The notes: a model not told the origin generated them from the letters alone. A stretch of DNA of 31,274 nt from ZC4RG29 sp964521255 (GCA_964521255.1 CAZFRM010000038.1:1-31274), one strand, 5' to 3'; shown: positions 17,855-26,314, counted from the stretch's first letter. Numbers and translations: made by a program.

Positions 17855-18892
17855 TCACTTTATATTTTGTCTGAATCGAATGGTTAACTGTTTCTCTTTT
17901 AGCTGGTAACTGAAATCCTTATTAAAGCTTATCACATCCAGAATGCTGGTGAGGTAGGCGTTATCGAAGCGGCCGCGTATCTTCCAATTGCCAGGAACAC
18001 GGCCTACTGTTGTCACATCAACATCGTACCATTGTTTAATTTTCCAAATGAAGTCCTCGTAGTTATCACCATCAAAAACCAGGATGCCGGACTTCCAGGC
18101 CAGCACGTTCGCTGTATTTATTTTTTTCCTGGTAAGTTGGTTATTCACTTTATTGTAACTGATCCCCAGACCCGGGTTAAGCACAGCCAATTCGTTATGT
18201 TCGAGCAAATTTTCAATTCTTACCTTACCGGTGATAAGGGCAACTTCAATGGTGTTTTTTTCCGGATAGGCAGCGACATTGAAAGAAGTTCCAAGGGCTG
18301 TTGTTGAAATGTCGCCGGAGGAAACCACAAACGGACGAAGGGAATCTTCTTTCACTTCAAAGAATGCTTCACCTGACAACTCAATCTGACGAACCGAAGC
18401 AGAAAAATTTTCAGGATAGCGAAGTGAACTTTCACAATTGAGCCAAACCATTGAACCATCCGGCAGCATGAACCGGGAGCGTTGCGTTGCCGGATTTTCT
18501 TTTACGATGTAGACTATTTCCGTTGGCAATACTTCCTGCTTATTTCCTGAAGTGATCCAGTAACCTATGATGGGTACAATAATTATAATTAGCAGAGCAG
18601 CTGCAAGCTGAGGGAGATGATTGAAAAATGTAAGGAGAAAAAATCCTTTACGCCCGGGTGGATGTTCTGTTCCCTTTTTCCAGATTTTTTCTAATGCATC
18701 CTGGTTGGGTGTGTTTATTGACTGCTGTTCCGAAGACCGTTCCTGCCAAATGGTCTTAAGTAATTCGAATTGTCTTCGGTTATCATCCGATTCTGCCAGC
18801 CACCGTTCGAGCCGCTTCAACGTTTCTGTATCTGCTTCATTGGCGAAGTAGCGGGCCAATACCGCATCTATGTCATTCTTGTTGTTTAACAT
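17855..18892 (-). CDS. FecR-family anti-sigma factor
   Basis: This 345-residue single-pass inner-membrane protein has a cytoplasmic N-terminal sigma-binding region (about 1-85), a membrane segment at about 94-113 (LPQLAAALLIIIIVPIIGYW), a periplasmic FecR domain at about 125-230 with LPDGSMVWLN and GEAFFEV, and a C-terminal DUF4974/STN-contacting domain at about 270-340. It would hold the neighbouring ECF sigma factor until the STN domain of SusC reports substrate. The start is the ATG at 18892, since the codon at 18898 is TTG. It lies 92 bases after the sigma gene and 28 before susC, all on the minus strand. Confidence 0.93.
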   Translation of the reverse strand: MLNNKNDIDAVLARYFANEADTETLKRLERWLAESDDNRRQFELLKTIWQERSSEQQSINTPNQDALEKIWKKGTEHPPGRKGFFLLTFFNHLPQLAAALLIIIIVPIIGYWITSGNKQEVLPTEIVYIVKENPATQRSRFMLPDGSMVWLNCESSLRYPENFSASVRQIELSGEAFFEVKEDSLRPFVVSSGDISTTALGTSFNVAAYPEKNTIEVALITGKVRIENLLEHNELAVLNPGLGISYNKVNNQLTRKKINTANVLAWKSGILVFDGDNYEDFIWKIKQWYDVDVTTVGRVPGNWKIRGRFDNAYLTSILDVISFNKDFSYQLKEKQLTIRFRQNIK

Positions 18893-18984
18893 GTGCAATC
18901 CCTAATAATACTATGACAACGATTGCATTGAAAACCCGTAATTAAGTCTTAAACTTTTTTGAATTTATTTGGGGTGGTGAATGA

Positions 18985-19593
18985 TTAGCGCATTACCTTC
19001 AGGTAAGCCGCTTCATTCTGAGATTGCCTTTCCAGGAAATGTTTGGTCAGCGTTTCTCTAAGCTCACGAATGGCTAATTTCAGGTGAACCTCAACGGTTC
19101 GTTCGGAGATTTCCAGTAGTACAGAGACATCTTTATAACGCATACCCTCATCCTTGATCAGCCTGTAAACCATCCTTCGTTTGGGAGGCAGCGCCTCGAC
19201 AATGGCAGAAACTGCTTCCCGAAGTTCTTTCTCAACCAGGCATTCATGCGGATCAGTTACATCGGGTAAAAAAATATCCTTTTCATTATCAATAGGTCTG
19301 AATACCTGGTCTCTACGCTGGTGTTTCAACTGATTGATGGCTTCATTTTTTACGGACTGAAACAAGTATCCCTGAAAGTTTTCAATACCTGATAGTTCCT
19401 TTCTTCTCCGCAATAATCTTATCAATACTTCCGAGACTACGTCTTCGGCCAGGGTGTGGTTAGAGACAAACAGCATTGCAAACTGGACAAGCCTGCTGTA
19501 ATACCGATTAAAAAGACAGGTAAAAGCTTCCTTATCATCAGATCGGGCAATCCTTACCAGGAGATTTCGAATGTATAAGTCGTCAGAAGCCAC
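18985..19593 (-). CDS. ECF-type RNA polymerase sigma-70 factor
   Basis: This 202-residue ECF sigma factor has region 2 at about 22-92 (EAFTCLFNRYYSRLVQFA, then NFQGYLFQSVKNEAINQLK) and region 4 at about 122-182 (LPPKRRMVYRLIKDEGMRYK, then ISERTVEVHLKLAIREL). It would direct RNA polymerase to the adjacent susC promoter when released by FecR. The start codon is GTG at 19593; I found no in-frame ATG just upstream. A 22-base palindrome resembling a LacI operator lies 46 bases upstream, which suggests that sigma expression itself is controlled by the locus LacI regulator. Confidence 0.93.
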   Translation of the reverse strand: MASDDLYIRNLLVRIARSDDKEAFTCLFNRYYSRLVQFAMLFVSNHTLAEDVVSEVLIRLLRRRKELSGIENFQGYLFQSVKNEAINQLKHQRRDQVFRPIDNEKDIFLPDVTDPHECLVEKELREAVSAIVEALPPKRRMVYRLIKDEGMRYKDVSVLLEISERTVEVHLKLAIRELRETLTKHFLERQSQNEAAYLKVMR

Positions 19594-19638
19594 AGCAATT
19601 GTTGCGTTAGGTTGTTTAAAAGTAAATTAAAGAGATTT

Positions 19639-19660
19639 AATGTGCAAACGATTGCGCATT
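19639..19660. promoter_or_regulatory. Candidate LacI operator upstream of the ECF sigma gene
   Basis: This is a 22-base palindrome centred on a CpG at 19649/19650, with core GCAAACGATTGC (19644-19655). The outer AATG and CATT also match. Nine of the eleven positions on each side pair. This is the symmetry expected of a LacI-family operator, and the core is the same as the site before kduI (GCAATCGATTGC) apart from one base. It is 46 bases upstream of the sigma start codon. Confidence 0.6.
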
Positions 19661-19692
19661 TATTGTCGGAGTTTCCTGAAAAAAAGCAAGTG

Positions 19693-21393
19693 TCATTCAA
19701 TACTTACAGCTTTCAGGGCGATATCCTGGCCCATAGCAATTTTCGAACCGGAAAGCTCACTATTTAAAAATTTAAGCTCATTACTCAGTGCGCCCGTAAT
19801 ACGAACAACAGGGTTGGACTGATTATTATAATCGAATCCGTCGACAGTAACCTTTTTGCTATTGTGAAAGAACATGGCCGGTCCTTCAGATGCAGAAATG
19901 AAAACATTTTTCATGGAAACATCTTCAGCATCGATGCAATACAATCCCTTTGTCGCATCGATGCGGACGTTTTCAATATTCATATTTTTCAAATTCATCT
20001 CGGGCAATCCCTGGAAAAGCACGGCTCTGCCCGCCCCTTTACAAACTACATCTTTAATAAATATATCTTTGAAAGAAGGCGTTTCTTCAGTAACGGCAGG
20101 TATACTGGCTGCCATCTTTTGTTTATCTTCCGCGCTTACTTTCTCATCGCCTTCCGGAATAGGAGAATTACCAGTGTAATACAAGTCGAACAGTATAGCC
20201 TCTGCAGGAATGTTAATCATATTGATTTCTGAAATATGAATATTCTCAACTACGCCTCCCCTTCCCCGTGTACTTTTAAAGCGAAGTCCTACGTCCGTGC
20301 CAATGAATGTAAGCTTTGAAACATGAACATCTTTCACACCGCCCGACATTTCACTTCCCACTGTAAAACCACCATGGCCATGATACACAATACAATCCTT
20401 GATGATTGCTTTTTCTGTCGGTACGCCACGTTCACGGCCATCCTTATCCTTACCGGACTTGATGCAAATTGCATCATCGCCTACATCAAAAGAACATTTA
20501 TAAATGGCTGCGTTTTTACACGACTCCAAATCAATGCCATCGCCATTTTGTGAATACCAGGGATTCTTCACCGTTACATTCCGCATGATAATATCTTCAC
20601 ACATTAATGGATGAAGACACCATGCAGGAGAATTCTGAAAGGTAGGTCCATCAAGCAAAACTTTTTTACACGATATGAGGCTCACCATTACCGGCCGGAG
20701 AAAATCCTTGATGGCGGCGTGCTCTTCTTTTGTTTTAAATTTAGGAACATTCATCTCGCTATTCTCTACACCCTGCAACGCACTTGCCGTAGGGTACCAT
20801 ATGTCTCCCTTCTTGTTAAGCACACCGGAAGAAGTCAATTGTTTCCAGTGTGATGCTGTTAATTTAGATTTCTTCACGGGTCTCCACGCATCACCTGATC
20901 CGTCAAATACACCTTCTCCGGTAATAGCAATGTTCTCAAGGTTTTTGCCATTGATTGGAGATGTACAACGGTACGTATTCAAACCTTCAAAGCTCGTTTC
21001 CACTAATGGATAGTCATCAAAGTTTTTACTGAAGATTACAAGTGCACCGAGCTCTGTATGTAAATTGATATTATTCTTTAAGCTAATTGGTCCGGTTAGC
21101 CATACACCTCGCGGAACAATTACTTTACCACCACCTTTTTGAGAAATCGCATCAATGGCATCGGCAAATGCTTTTGTGTTCAGCGTCACACCGTCAGCCA
21201 CACCACCAAAATCTTTAAGGTTAACTGAATAGTCAGGGAATGAAGGCTCATTGATCCGGGGCATTTCAAATTCGATTCCATCATACAGATCATCATGTGC
21301 CGGTTGCTCTTTAACCTGTACTGAAGTTCTTGTTTCACATGAACTAAAGAAGATCATGACGAGTATAAGAATAGTTCTACTTTGATTCATCAT
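19693..21393 (-). CDS. GH28 polygalacturonase, lipoprotein
   Basis: This 566-residue glycoside hydrolase family 28 enzyme cleaves alpha-1,4 links between galacturonate units of pectin by inversion. The signal peptide ends in FFSSC (Cys19), so it is a lipoprotein, in the periplasm or on the surface. The beta-helix carries all family motifs: NGDGID (D285, in place of NTDG), GDDAICIKSG (D306/D307), GHGG (H340) and RFKS (R371, K373). The N-terminal DFGGVADGVTLNTKAF is the usual entry strand. It starts 78 bases after the pectate lyase stop on the same strand, so the two are probably co-transcribed. Exo or endo action cannot be decided from sequence. Confidence 0.95.
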   Translation of the reverse strand: MMNQSRTILILVMIFFSSCETRTSVQVKEQPAHDDLYDGIEFEMPRINEPSFPDYSVNLKDFGGVADGVTLNTKAFADAIDAISQKGGGKVIVPRGVWLTGPISLKNNINLHTELGALVIFSKNFDDYPLVETSFEGLNTYRCTSPINGKNLENIAITGEGVFDGSGDAWRPVKKSKLTASHWKQLTSSGVLNKKGDIWYPTASALQGVENSEMNVPKFKTKEEHAAIKDFLRPVMVSLISCKKVLLDGPTFQNSPAWCLHPLMCEDIIMRNVTVKNPWYSQNGDGIDLESCKNAAIYKCSFDVGDDAICIKSGKDKDGRERGVPTEKAIIKDCIVYHGHGGFTVGSEMSGGVKDVHVSKLTFIGTDVGLRFKSTRGRGGVVENIHISEINMINIPAEAILFDLYYTGNSPIPEGDEKVSAEDKQKMAASIPAVTEETPSFKDIFIKDVVCKGAGRAVLFQGLPEMNLKNMNIENVRIDATKGLYCIDAEDVSMKNVFISASEGPAMFFHNSKKVTVDGFDYNNQSNPVVRITGALSNELKFLNSELSGSKIAMGQDIALKAVSIE

Positions 21394-21470
21394 TTAAATT
21401 TATTCTATAAACAATCGCTTATAATTATCCTGTAATCGCATCCAACCAGATTTTGCTTATTGCAGCTTGA

Positions 21471-22889
21471 TCATAACGATATCAAACTGTTGAGATAAAT
21501 TTCGAGGTTAGTGTAGTACTTATCCAGTGTTAGCAGGTTTGCATCCGCTCCGTTGTTGGGATTCAGGTTGTTTTTCTTTTCCCACTCATCGGGCATTCCA
21601 TCCTGATCGCTGTCAACAGGAGCTTCGGTCGATTTTAATTCCGGCCATCCGCCAACATCATTTTGAGAATCGATAATACCATTCTTATTCTTACCCATAG
21701 GAGCAGTTCCTTTCTTTACATCGTTAATAACCCGTTCGTCTATGCCATCGCGATGAAGGCTTGCGCCTGAATATTTCAAAACCTGTTCATAAGCGCTGGC
21801 AGCATTTTCTTCTTCAATGGCCATTACTTTAACGGGTTCGTTCATTCTTACGGAATCAAGATAATTGCACTGAACGCCTCCATTCCAGTTGTCAGTGGTA
21901 ACGTCAGGGAATCCATCTACAAAATTTCCAGCAACATAAAATTTACCGAAGGGCTGATAAGGTTCAACAATTCTTTTCTTCTTCGATGATGATGTAGTGG
22001 CTGGGCCGGCTTTATAATAATTATTAACCATATTATGATAACCCCGTTCTCCTGCGTATGCACTGTTGCCCATCCAGTTATAAATTACATTGTTTCTGAA
22101 ATCAACGATTTCCTTTTCAGGCTCTTTGTGGTATCGTGATCCGCAAAAGCGAGGCAGCCTGCTGTTATGATGTGCTAATAAATTATGATGAAAAGACGCC
22201 CCTTTACCTCCCCAAATGCCACCGTAACCATGATCGCCTTTTTCATGAACCGAATGATTAAGGCTTTCTGAAATAATACTCCACTGTAAAGTGAAATTTT
22301 CATTGTCGTAAAAACTGGCACATTCATCGGTTGCCCAACTCATAGAGCAATGATCTATGATAATATTCTTTTGTCGTACACACGTAATGGCATCATCCTG
22401 CATGGCGCTCTCATCACCAAGACGAAAACGCATGTAACGAATAATTACGTTGTCAGCCTTTATGAGCATCGGATAATTTTTCAGGCAAATACCATCACCG
22501 GGAGCAGATTGACCGGCAAGTGTCACATTCCCTTCACGAATAACAAGAGGCGTTTCAAGCGCCACTGTTCCGGATACGGCAAAAACAATGGTACGCGAAC
22601 CTTTCGTATTGATCGCCTCACGCAGACTTCCACTGCCGCTATCATTCAAATTGGAAACAACCAGAACCTTACCCCCTCTTCCTCCTGTGGTAAACTTTCC
22701 AAAGCCTTCTGCACCAGGAAAAGCGGGTACAGGCTCATCCGTTGTGACAACAACCTCTTTGTCTCCCATTTCATCAGTCCCTTCTCCAGCGCATTGTATC
22801 GTGAGACCTGAGATGAAAACCAGTACTGAGCCTATCCAATTGCCTATGCTTATTCGTTGCAACCGGGTGGGAAGATGGGATTTAATCAT
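21471..22889 (-). CDS. Pectate lyase, polysaccharide lyase family 1 type, lipoprotein
   Basis: This 472-residue pectate lyase cleaves polygalacturonate by beta-elimination to give 4,5-unsaturated ends. The signal ends in LTIQC (Cys33). The opening FPGAEGFGKFTTGGRGG and NLNDSGSGSLREAI are typical of this PL1 branch. The Ca-binding/active-site core is DDAITC, then IIIDHCSMSWATDE (about 177-189), then HHNSRLPRF with the conserved arginine (R244 or R247). The C-terminal DSDQDGMPDEWEK resembles a calcium-binding loop often seen in these lyases. It is transcribed away from kduI across a 657-base regulatory region. A palindromic repeat ends 6 bases before the ATG and supplies AGGAA as a possible ribosome binding site. 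Confidence 0.94.
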   Translation of the reverse strand: MIKSHLPTRLQRISIGNWIGSVLVFISGLTIQCAGEGTDEMGDKEVVVTTDEPVPAFPGAEGFGKFTTGGRGGKVLVVSNLNDSGSGSLREAINTKGSRTIVFAVSGTVALETPLVIREGNVTLAGQSAPGDGICLKNYPMLIKADNVIIRYMRFRLGDESAMQDDAITCVRQKNIIIDHCSMSWATDECASFYDNENFTLQWSIISESLNHSVHEKGDHGYGGIWGGKGASFHHNLLAHHNSRLPRFCGSRYHKEPEKEIVDFRNNVIYNWMGNSAYAGERGYHNMVNNYYKAGPATTSSSKKKRIVEPYQPFGKFYVAGNFVDGFPDVTTDNWNGGVQCNYLDSVRMNEPVKVMAIEEENAASAYEQVLKYSGASLHRDGIDERVINDVKKGTAPMGKNKNGIIDSQNDVGGWPELKSTEAPVDSDQDGMPDEWEKKNNLNPNNGADANLLTLDKYYTNLEIYLNSLISL

Positions 22890-22895
22890 TGGGTT

Positions 22896-23039
22896 CCTAG
22901 TGTTAAGTTAATCGTAAAATGACGAGTATAAAATCAGGAGTTCACAGATCACAGTTGACGGATCACAGTATTGCCGTGATCTGTGATCCGTTATCTGTGA
23001 ACTAAATACCCGCCATTTTATATTTAACATGACACTAGT
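22896..23039. repeat. Palindromic element B (family 2)
   Basis: This is a 144-base interrupted palindrome. The ends are CCTAGTGTTAAGTTAA and, on the other strand from 23039, ACTAGTGTCATGTTAA. The inner arms are GTTCACAGAT (22940-22949) with ATCTGTGAAC (22993-23002), and CGGATCACAG (22959-22968) with CTGTGATCCG (22981-22990), both perfect 10-base pairs. The ends match elements at ~620-779 and 29265-29419, but the inner arms do not. It directly abuts the pectate lyase start codon and would be the proximal part of its mRNA leader. Confidence 0.8.
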
Positions 23040-23130
23040 AATAAATAATCACAAGTGTGATCAGTCCAATCACTTCAAAGCACAAATTTCTAACTGACAT
23101 GGAGAAATAAATCATCTGCATCCATCATAT

Positions 23131-23168
23131 TAATGAGCGCCCCGAACGAAGCCGGGGCTTACTCATTA
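23131..23168. other. Strong hairpin in the kduI/pectate lyase control region
   Basis: TAATGAG (23131-23137) pairs with CTCATTA (23162-23168), and inside it GCCCCG (23139-23144) pairs with CGGGGC (23153-23158). It is flanked by AT-rich DNA and has no T-tract on either strand, so it is not a standard terminator. It could be a leader structure for the leftward lyase transcript or a repeat remnant. Confidence 0.5.
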
Positions 23169-23284
23169 AATCAACTACCCTTCACCACAAAGAGTATCTT
23201 TATAATTTATAAGGTTGATGACTTCACCATGACATGCTGATGAAAGCTACCTACGTTTATTTTGTCTTTTTAAGCACAATATGA

Positions 23285-23296
23285 GCAATCGATTGC
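23285..23296. promoter_or_regulatory. Candidate LacI operator 1 upstream of kduI
   Basis: GCAATCGATTGC is a perfect 12-base palindrome with a central CpG. It matches the core of the site before the ECF sigma gene. It lies 250 bases from kduI and about 395 from the pectate lyase start, so it could serve either direction or DNA looping. Confidence 0.55.
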
Positions 23297-23435
23297 ATAT
23301 CTAATACCTTATTTTGAAACATCCAAAAGATTTGATAAAATATTAGATTAAAAGTGATAAAAGGACGAAAACAAGGGCGAATATTCATCACAATATGGCG
23401 GCCTTTGAACACATGAGAATTCAATAAATAAGTCC

Positions 23436-23445
23436 CAATCGATTG
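23436..23445. promoter_or_regulatory. Candidate LacI operator 2 upstream of kduI
   Basis: CAATCGATTG is a perfect 10-base palindrome with the same core as operator 1. It lies 101 bases before the kduI ATG. Its centre is 150 bases from the centre of operator 1 and 37 from that of operator 3. Confidence 0.5.
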
Positions 23446-23471
23446 ATAATTGATCAAATTAGCTATATTGC

Positions 23472-23483
23472 GCAACCGATTAC
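23472..23483. promoter_or_regulatory. Candidate LacI operator 3 upstream of kduI (imperfect)
   Basis: GCAACCGATTAC matches the pattern GCAAnCGATTGC at all but one fixed position. It lies 63 bases before the kduI ATG, where a promoter is expected, so a bound repressor here could block it. Confidence 0.45.
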
Positions 23484-23546
23484 ACAAACTGTATTCCTTT
23501 ATGTTGCACTCTTTAGAAACGAATTATTTCTCATATTCCTTTATAA

Positions 23547-24386
23547 ATGAACATCTCCTATTCCATACGGCATGCTATACATCCTGAAGACGCTAAGGCC
23601 TACGACACCACGCGACTGCGGAATTCCTTTTTAATAGAGTCACTTTTCAAAAATGATTCTATAGAACTTGTCTACACACATTATGACCGGTTCATCGCAG
23701 GCGGAGCAAAACCAATAAGTAAACCACTTGTATTAGAAAGCATCCCTCCTCTTCGGTCGCAATACTTCCTGGAACGACGGGAATTAGGAATTATCAACGT
23801 AGGAAAAAAAACTACTGTTACCGTAGACGGGCAACTGTTCACTTTAGATTACAAAGAAGCTTTGTATGTAGGTAAAGGCGCAAAGGAAATTATCCTGCAT
23901 CCATCAAATGAAGGTGAGGCATTGTTATACCTCAATTCAACACCCGCTCACATGACGTACCCGACAAGAAAGGTATCCCTGGCTGAAGCTGAAACTGTAG
24001 AATTGGGCTCTCACACCAATGCGAATCACCGCACTATTCGCAAATTGCTCGTCAACAGCGTTCTTCCTACTTGTCAATTGCAAATGGGAATGACTGAATT
24101 GAAACCCGGCAGTATTTGGAACACCATGCCTCCGCATACGCATGATCGCCGTATGGAAGTCTATTTCTATTTTGAGGTACCTTCCGACCAGGCTATTTGC
24201 CACTACATGGGTGAACCCAACGAAACACGACATATCTGGATGACTAACAATCAGGCCGTAATTTCTCCTTCCTGGTCGATACACAGTGGAGCAGGCACAT
24301 CAAATTATGCTTTCATTTGGGGAATGGCTGGAGAAAATCTGGACTATGGTGATATGGATACGGTTTTACCTTTTAATCTGAAGTGA
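23547..24386 (+). CDS. kduI: 5-dehydro-4-deoxy-D-glucuronate isomerase KduI
   Basis: This 279-residue cupin-type isomerase converts 5-keto-4-deoxyuronate, formed from unsaturated galacturonate, to 2,5-diketo-3-deoxygluconate (DKII) in the cytoplasm. The zinc ligands are in place: H197 and H199 in PPHTHDRRMEVYFYF, E204, and H246 in SWSIHSGAG, one residue off the E. coli numbering. The N-terminus (MNISYSIRHAIHPEDAKAYDT) and the C-terminal MAGENLDYGDMD are typical. It is first of the rightward kduI-kduD-lacI-uxaC-uxaB group, and its stop overlaps the kduD start by one base. Confidence 0.97.
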   Translation: MNISYSIRHAIHPEDAKAYDTTRLRNSFLIESLFKNDSIELVYTHYDRFIAGGAKPISKPLVLESIPPLRSQYFLERRELGIINVGKKTTVTVDGQLFTLDYKEALYVGKGAKEIILHPSNEGEALLYLNSTPAHMTYPTRKVSLAEAETVELGSHTNANHRTIRKLLVNSVLPTCQLQMGMTELKPGSIWNTMPPHTHDRRMEVYFYFEVPSDQAICHYMGEPNETRHIWMTNNQAVISPSWSIHSGAGTSNYAFIWGMAGENLDYGDMDTVLPFNLK

Positions 24387-25171
24387 TGAAATTGTTTGAT
24401 CTCTCTAATAAACGCGCCTTGATCACAGGAGGTACGCATGGATTGGGAATGGCCATGGCGAAAGGCCTGGGATTGGCAGGAGCTGAATTGATCATCAACG
24501 GAACAACTCCATCAAAAATGGAAAACGCTCTTAGTGAATACAAAAAAGCCGGCATTAAAACAACGGGCTATTTGTTTGACGTTACAAATGACAATGATGC
24601 AAGTCAATACACTGACAAAATTGAAAAAGAGATCGGCCCCATTGATATATTGGTGAATAACGCCGCCATTATAAAGCGTGTGCCTATCGTTGAGATGGAT
24701 ACTGCTGATTTCAGAAAAATTATTGATGTCGATCTTGTCGGCCCGTTTATTATGTCCAAATATGTTGGCAAAAAAATGATCGAACGCCAGGCAGGGAAGA
24801 TCATTAATATTTGCTCTATGATGAGTGAGCTGGGAAGAAATACTGTGTCAGCGTATGCGTCAGCAAAAGGAGGCTTGAAGATGCTCACGCGTAATATGGC
24901 TACTGAATGGGCGAAGTACAACATACAGGTGAATGGAATTGGACCGGGTTATTTTACGACGAGCCAAACGGCTCCCTTGCAGGTTCCGGGCAATCCCTTT
25001 AATGAATTTATTATTAGCAGAACACCGGCGGGAAGATGGGGGAACCCCGAAGACCTGATGGGTGCGGCTGTTTTTCTCGCATCGAAAGCCAGTGATTTTG
25101 TGAATGGACAAATTCTCTACGTTGACGGAGGTCTGTTGGCTACCATTGGTAAACCTTCAAACGAAAACTGA
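24386..25171 (+). CDS. kduD: 2-dehydro-3-deoxy-D-gluconate 5-dehydrogenase KduD
   Basis: This 261-residue short-chain dehydrogenase reduces 2,5-diketo-3-deoxygluconate to 2-keto-3-deoxygluconate (KDG). The cofactor motif TGGTHGLG is at residues 14-21, NNAA at 91-94, and the catalytic Ser-Tyr-Lys at about S144, Y157 and K161 (YASAK). The ATG at 24386 overlaps the kduI TGA (TGATG), implying translational coupling; the GTG at 24383 is less likely. The assignment as KduD rather than another SDR rests on this coupling with kduI and overall resemblance. Confidence 0.94.
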   Translation: MKLFDLSNKRALITGGTHGLGMAMAKGLGLAGAELIINGTTPSKMENALSEYKKAGIKTTGYLFDVTNDNDASQYTDKIEKEIGPIDILVNNAAIIKRVPIVEMDTADFRKIIDVDLVGPFIMSKYVGKKMIERQAGKIINICSMMSELGRNTVSAYASAKGGLKMLTRNMATEWAKYNIQVNGIGPGYFTTSQTAPLQVPGNPFNEFIISRTPAGRWGNPEDLMGAAVFLASKASDFVNGQILYVDGGLLATIGKPSNEN

Positions 25172-25280
25172 TTCACGATGTAAATGACCTGACATGCAAT
25201 TTAAAATTATCTATCTTGCCAGGTAAAGAGTTTAGAATATTGATCAACCAGAATCTTGATGACTCTGTTTAAGAACCAGG

Positions 25281-26297
25281 ATGGCAACAATTCATGACAT
25301 AGCGAAGGAACTCAACATAACGGCTTCTACCGTTTCAAGGGCGTTGAAAGATCATCCCAGAATAAGTGAGGCAACAAAAAAAGCCGTTCAAAAAGCTGCT
25401 AAGAAACTAAATTATCAGCCTAATCATATAGCAGCAGCACTGCGAAACGGAAGGAGTAAAATAATTGGCGTTATCGTTCCGACAACTGATCGCAGCTTTT
25501 TCGGATCAATTATAAGAGGAATTGAAGAAGTAGCTAATAAGGCAAATTATAATGTTATGATCTGCCAAACGTACGATAATTATCAAAAAGAAGTTATTAC
25601 GGTGGAAGCGCTCCTCAATGCACGTGTTGATGGCGTCATTGTTTCTTTTGCCAAGGAGACAGAAAACTTTGACCACTTTAAAAAGGTTAAGGATAAAGGA
25701 ATTCCACTGGTGCTTTTTGATCGATCCTTCCAGGGGCTGGATGTTAGCCGCGTTGTGCTTGACGATTATCTTGGCGCTTACCAGGCTGTGGAGCATCTCA
25801 TTCAACAAGGATGTAAACGTATTGCACATTTCACCAATGTAAGAAAGATCAGCATCTTCAAAGAGCGTCTACGTGGCTATAAGGAAGCGCTTGAGGCTAA
25901 TGGCCTTCCCTATGATAATGAATTGGTCATTGAAGGAAACTTACAATACGAAGATGGCCGTAAGGGAATGGAACAATTACTTGCCCTGGAGAAAAGACCA
26001 GATGCCGTTTTTTCGGCCAGTGCTTACAGCTCCATCGGGGCGTTAGAAGTTTGCAAAGAAGGAGGAATAAATGTACCGAAAGACGTTGCCATTGTAGGGT
26101 TTGCAAACGAGCCGTTTACATCTTTCTGTGATCCCCCAATCACTACTGTTGATCAACAGAGTATGCTGATTGGAAATGCCGCTGCAGAAATTTTTCTTGA
26201 ACAAATAAGTTTAGGCCCGGAAAAATTTGTTCCTAAGCGTATTGTTCTTACACCTGAACTTATCATTCGCAAATCCTCGCTGCATTCACTATATTAA
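25281..26297 (+). CDS. LacI-family transcriptional regulator of the pectin/galacturonate genes
   Basis: This 338-residue regulator has a LacI helix-turn-helix (about residues 2-48, TIHDIAKELNITASTVSRAL), a hinge helix (about 50-60, HIAAALRNGRS) and a periplasmic-binding-protein-like effector domain (about 62-335). It lies between kduD and uxaC, so galacturonate, KDG or a related acid is the likely effector. Candidate operators with LacI-type symmetry lie upstream of kduI and of the ECF sigma gene. Whether it represses or activates is not evident. It is 109 bases after kduD and 17 before uxaC. The codon ATG at 25281 is directly preceded by CCAGG. Confidence 0.92.
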   Translation: MATIHDIAKELNITASTVSRALKDHPRISEATKKAVQKAAKKLNYQPNHIAAALRNGRSKIIGVIVPTTDRSFFGSIIRGIEEVANKANYNVMICQTYDNYQKEVITVEALLNARVDGVIVSFAKETENFDHFKKVKDKGIPLVLFDRSFQGLDVSRVVLDDYLGAYQAVEHLIQQGCKRIAHFTNVRKISIFKERLRGYKEALEANGLPYDNELVIEGNLQYEDGRKGMEQLLALEKRPDAVFSASAYSSIGALEVCKEGGINVPKDVAIVGFANEPFTSFCDPPITTVDQQSMLIGNAAAEIFLEQISLGPEKFVPKRIVLTPELIIRKSSLHSLY

Positions 26298-26314
26298 AAA
26301 AAAATTATTTACTC

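Larger units (their letters stand above)
22890..23546. promoter_or_regulatory. Divergent control region between the pectate lyase gene and kduI
   Basis: This 657-base stretch has no credible gene. From left to right it holds the palindromic element B (22896-23039), about 90 AT-rich bases, a strong hairpin (23131-23168), about 115 bases where I see nothing, and three operator-like palindromes (23285-23296, 23436-23445, 23472-23483). Promoters for both the leftward lyase-polygalacturonase pair and the rightward kduI group should lie here. I could not place a -33/-7 pair with confidence. Confidence 0.6.

Noticed and set aside
18915..18928. GACAACGATTGCAT upstream of fecR as another LacI operator
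   Set aside because: Only the right half (GATTGC) fits; the left half does not pair with it around the central CpG.
21409..21423. TAAACAATCGCTTAT just upstream of the GH28 gene as a LacI operator
   Set aside because: Only the AAnCGnTT core fits and the outer bases do not pair. It is 16 bases from the start codon inside a probable operon.
23257..23487. A 76-codon leftward open frame in the kduI control region
   Set aside because: It overlaps two of the operator-like palindromes, shows no recognisable protein features, and its composition is like non-coding AT-rich DNA.
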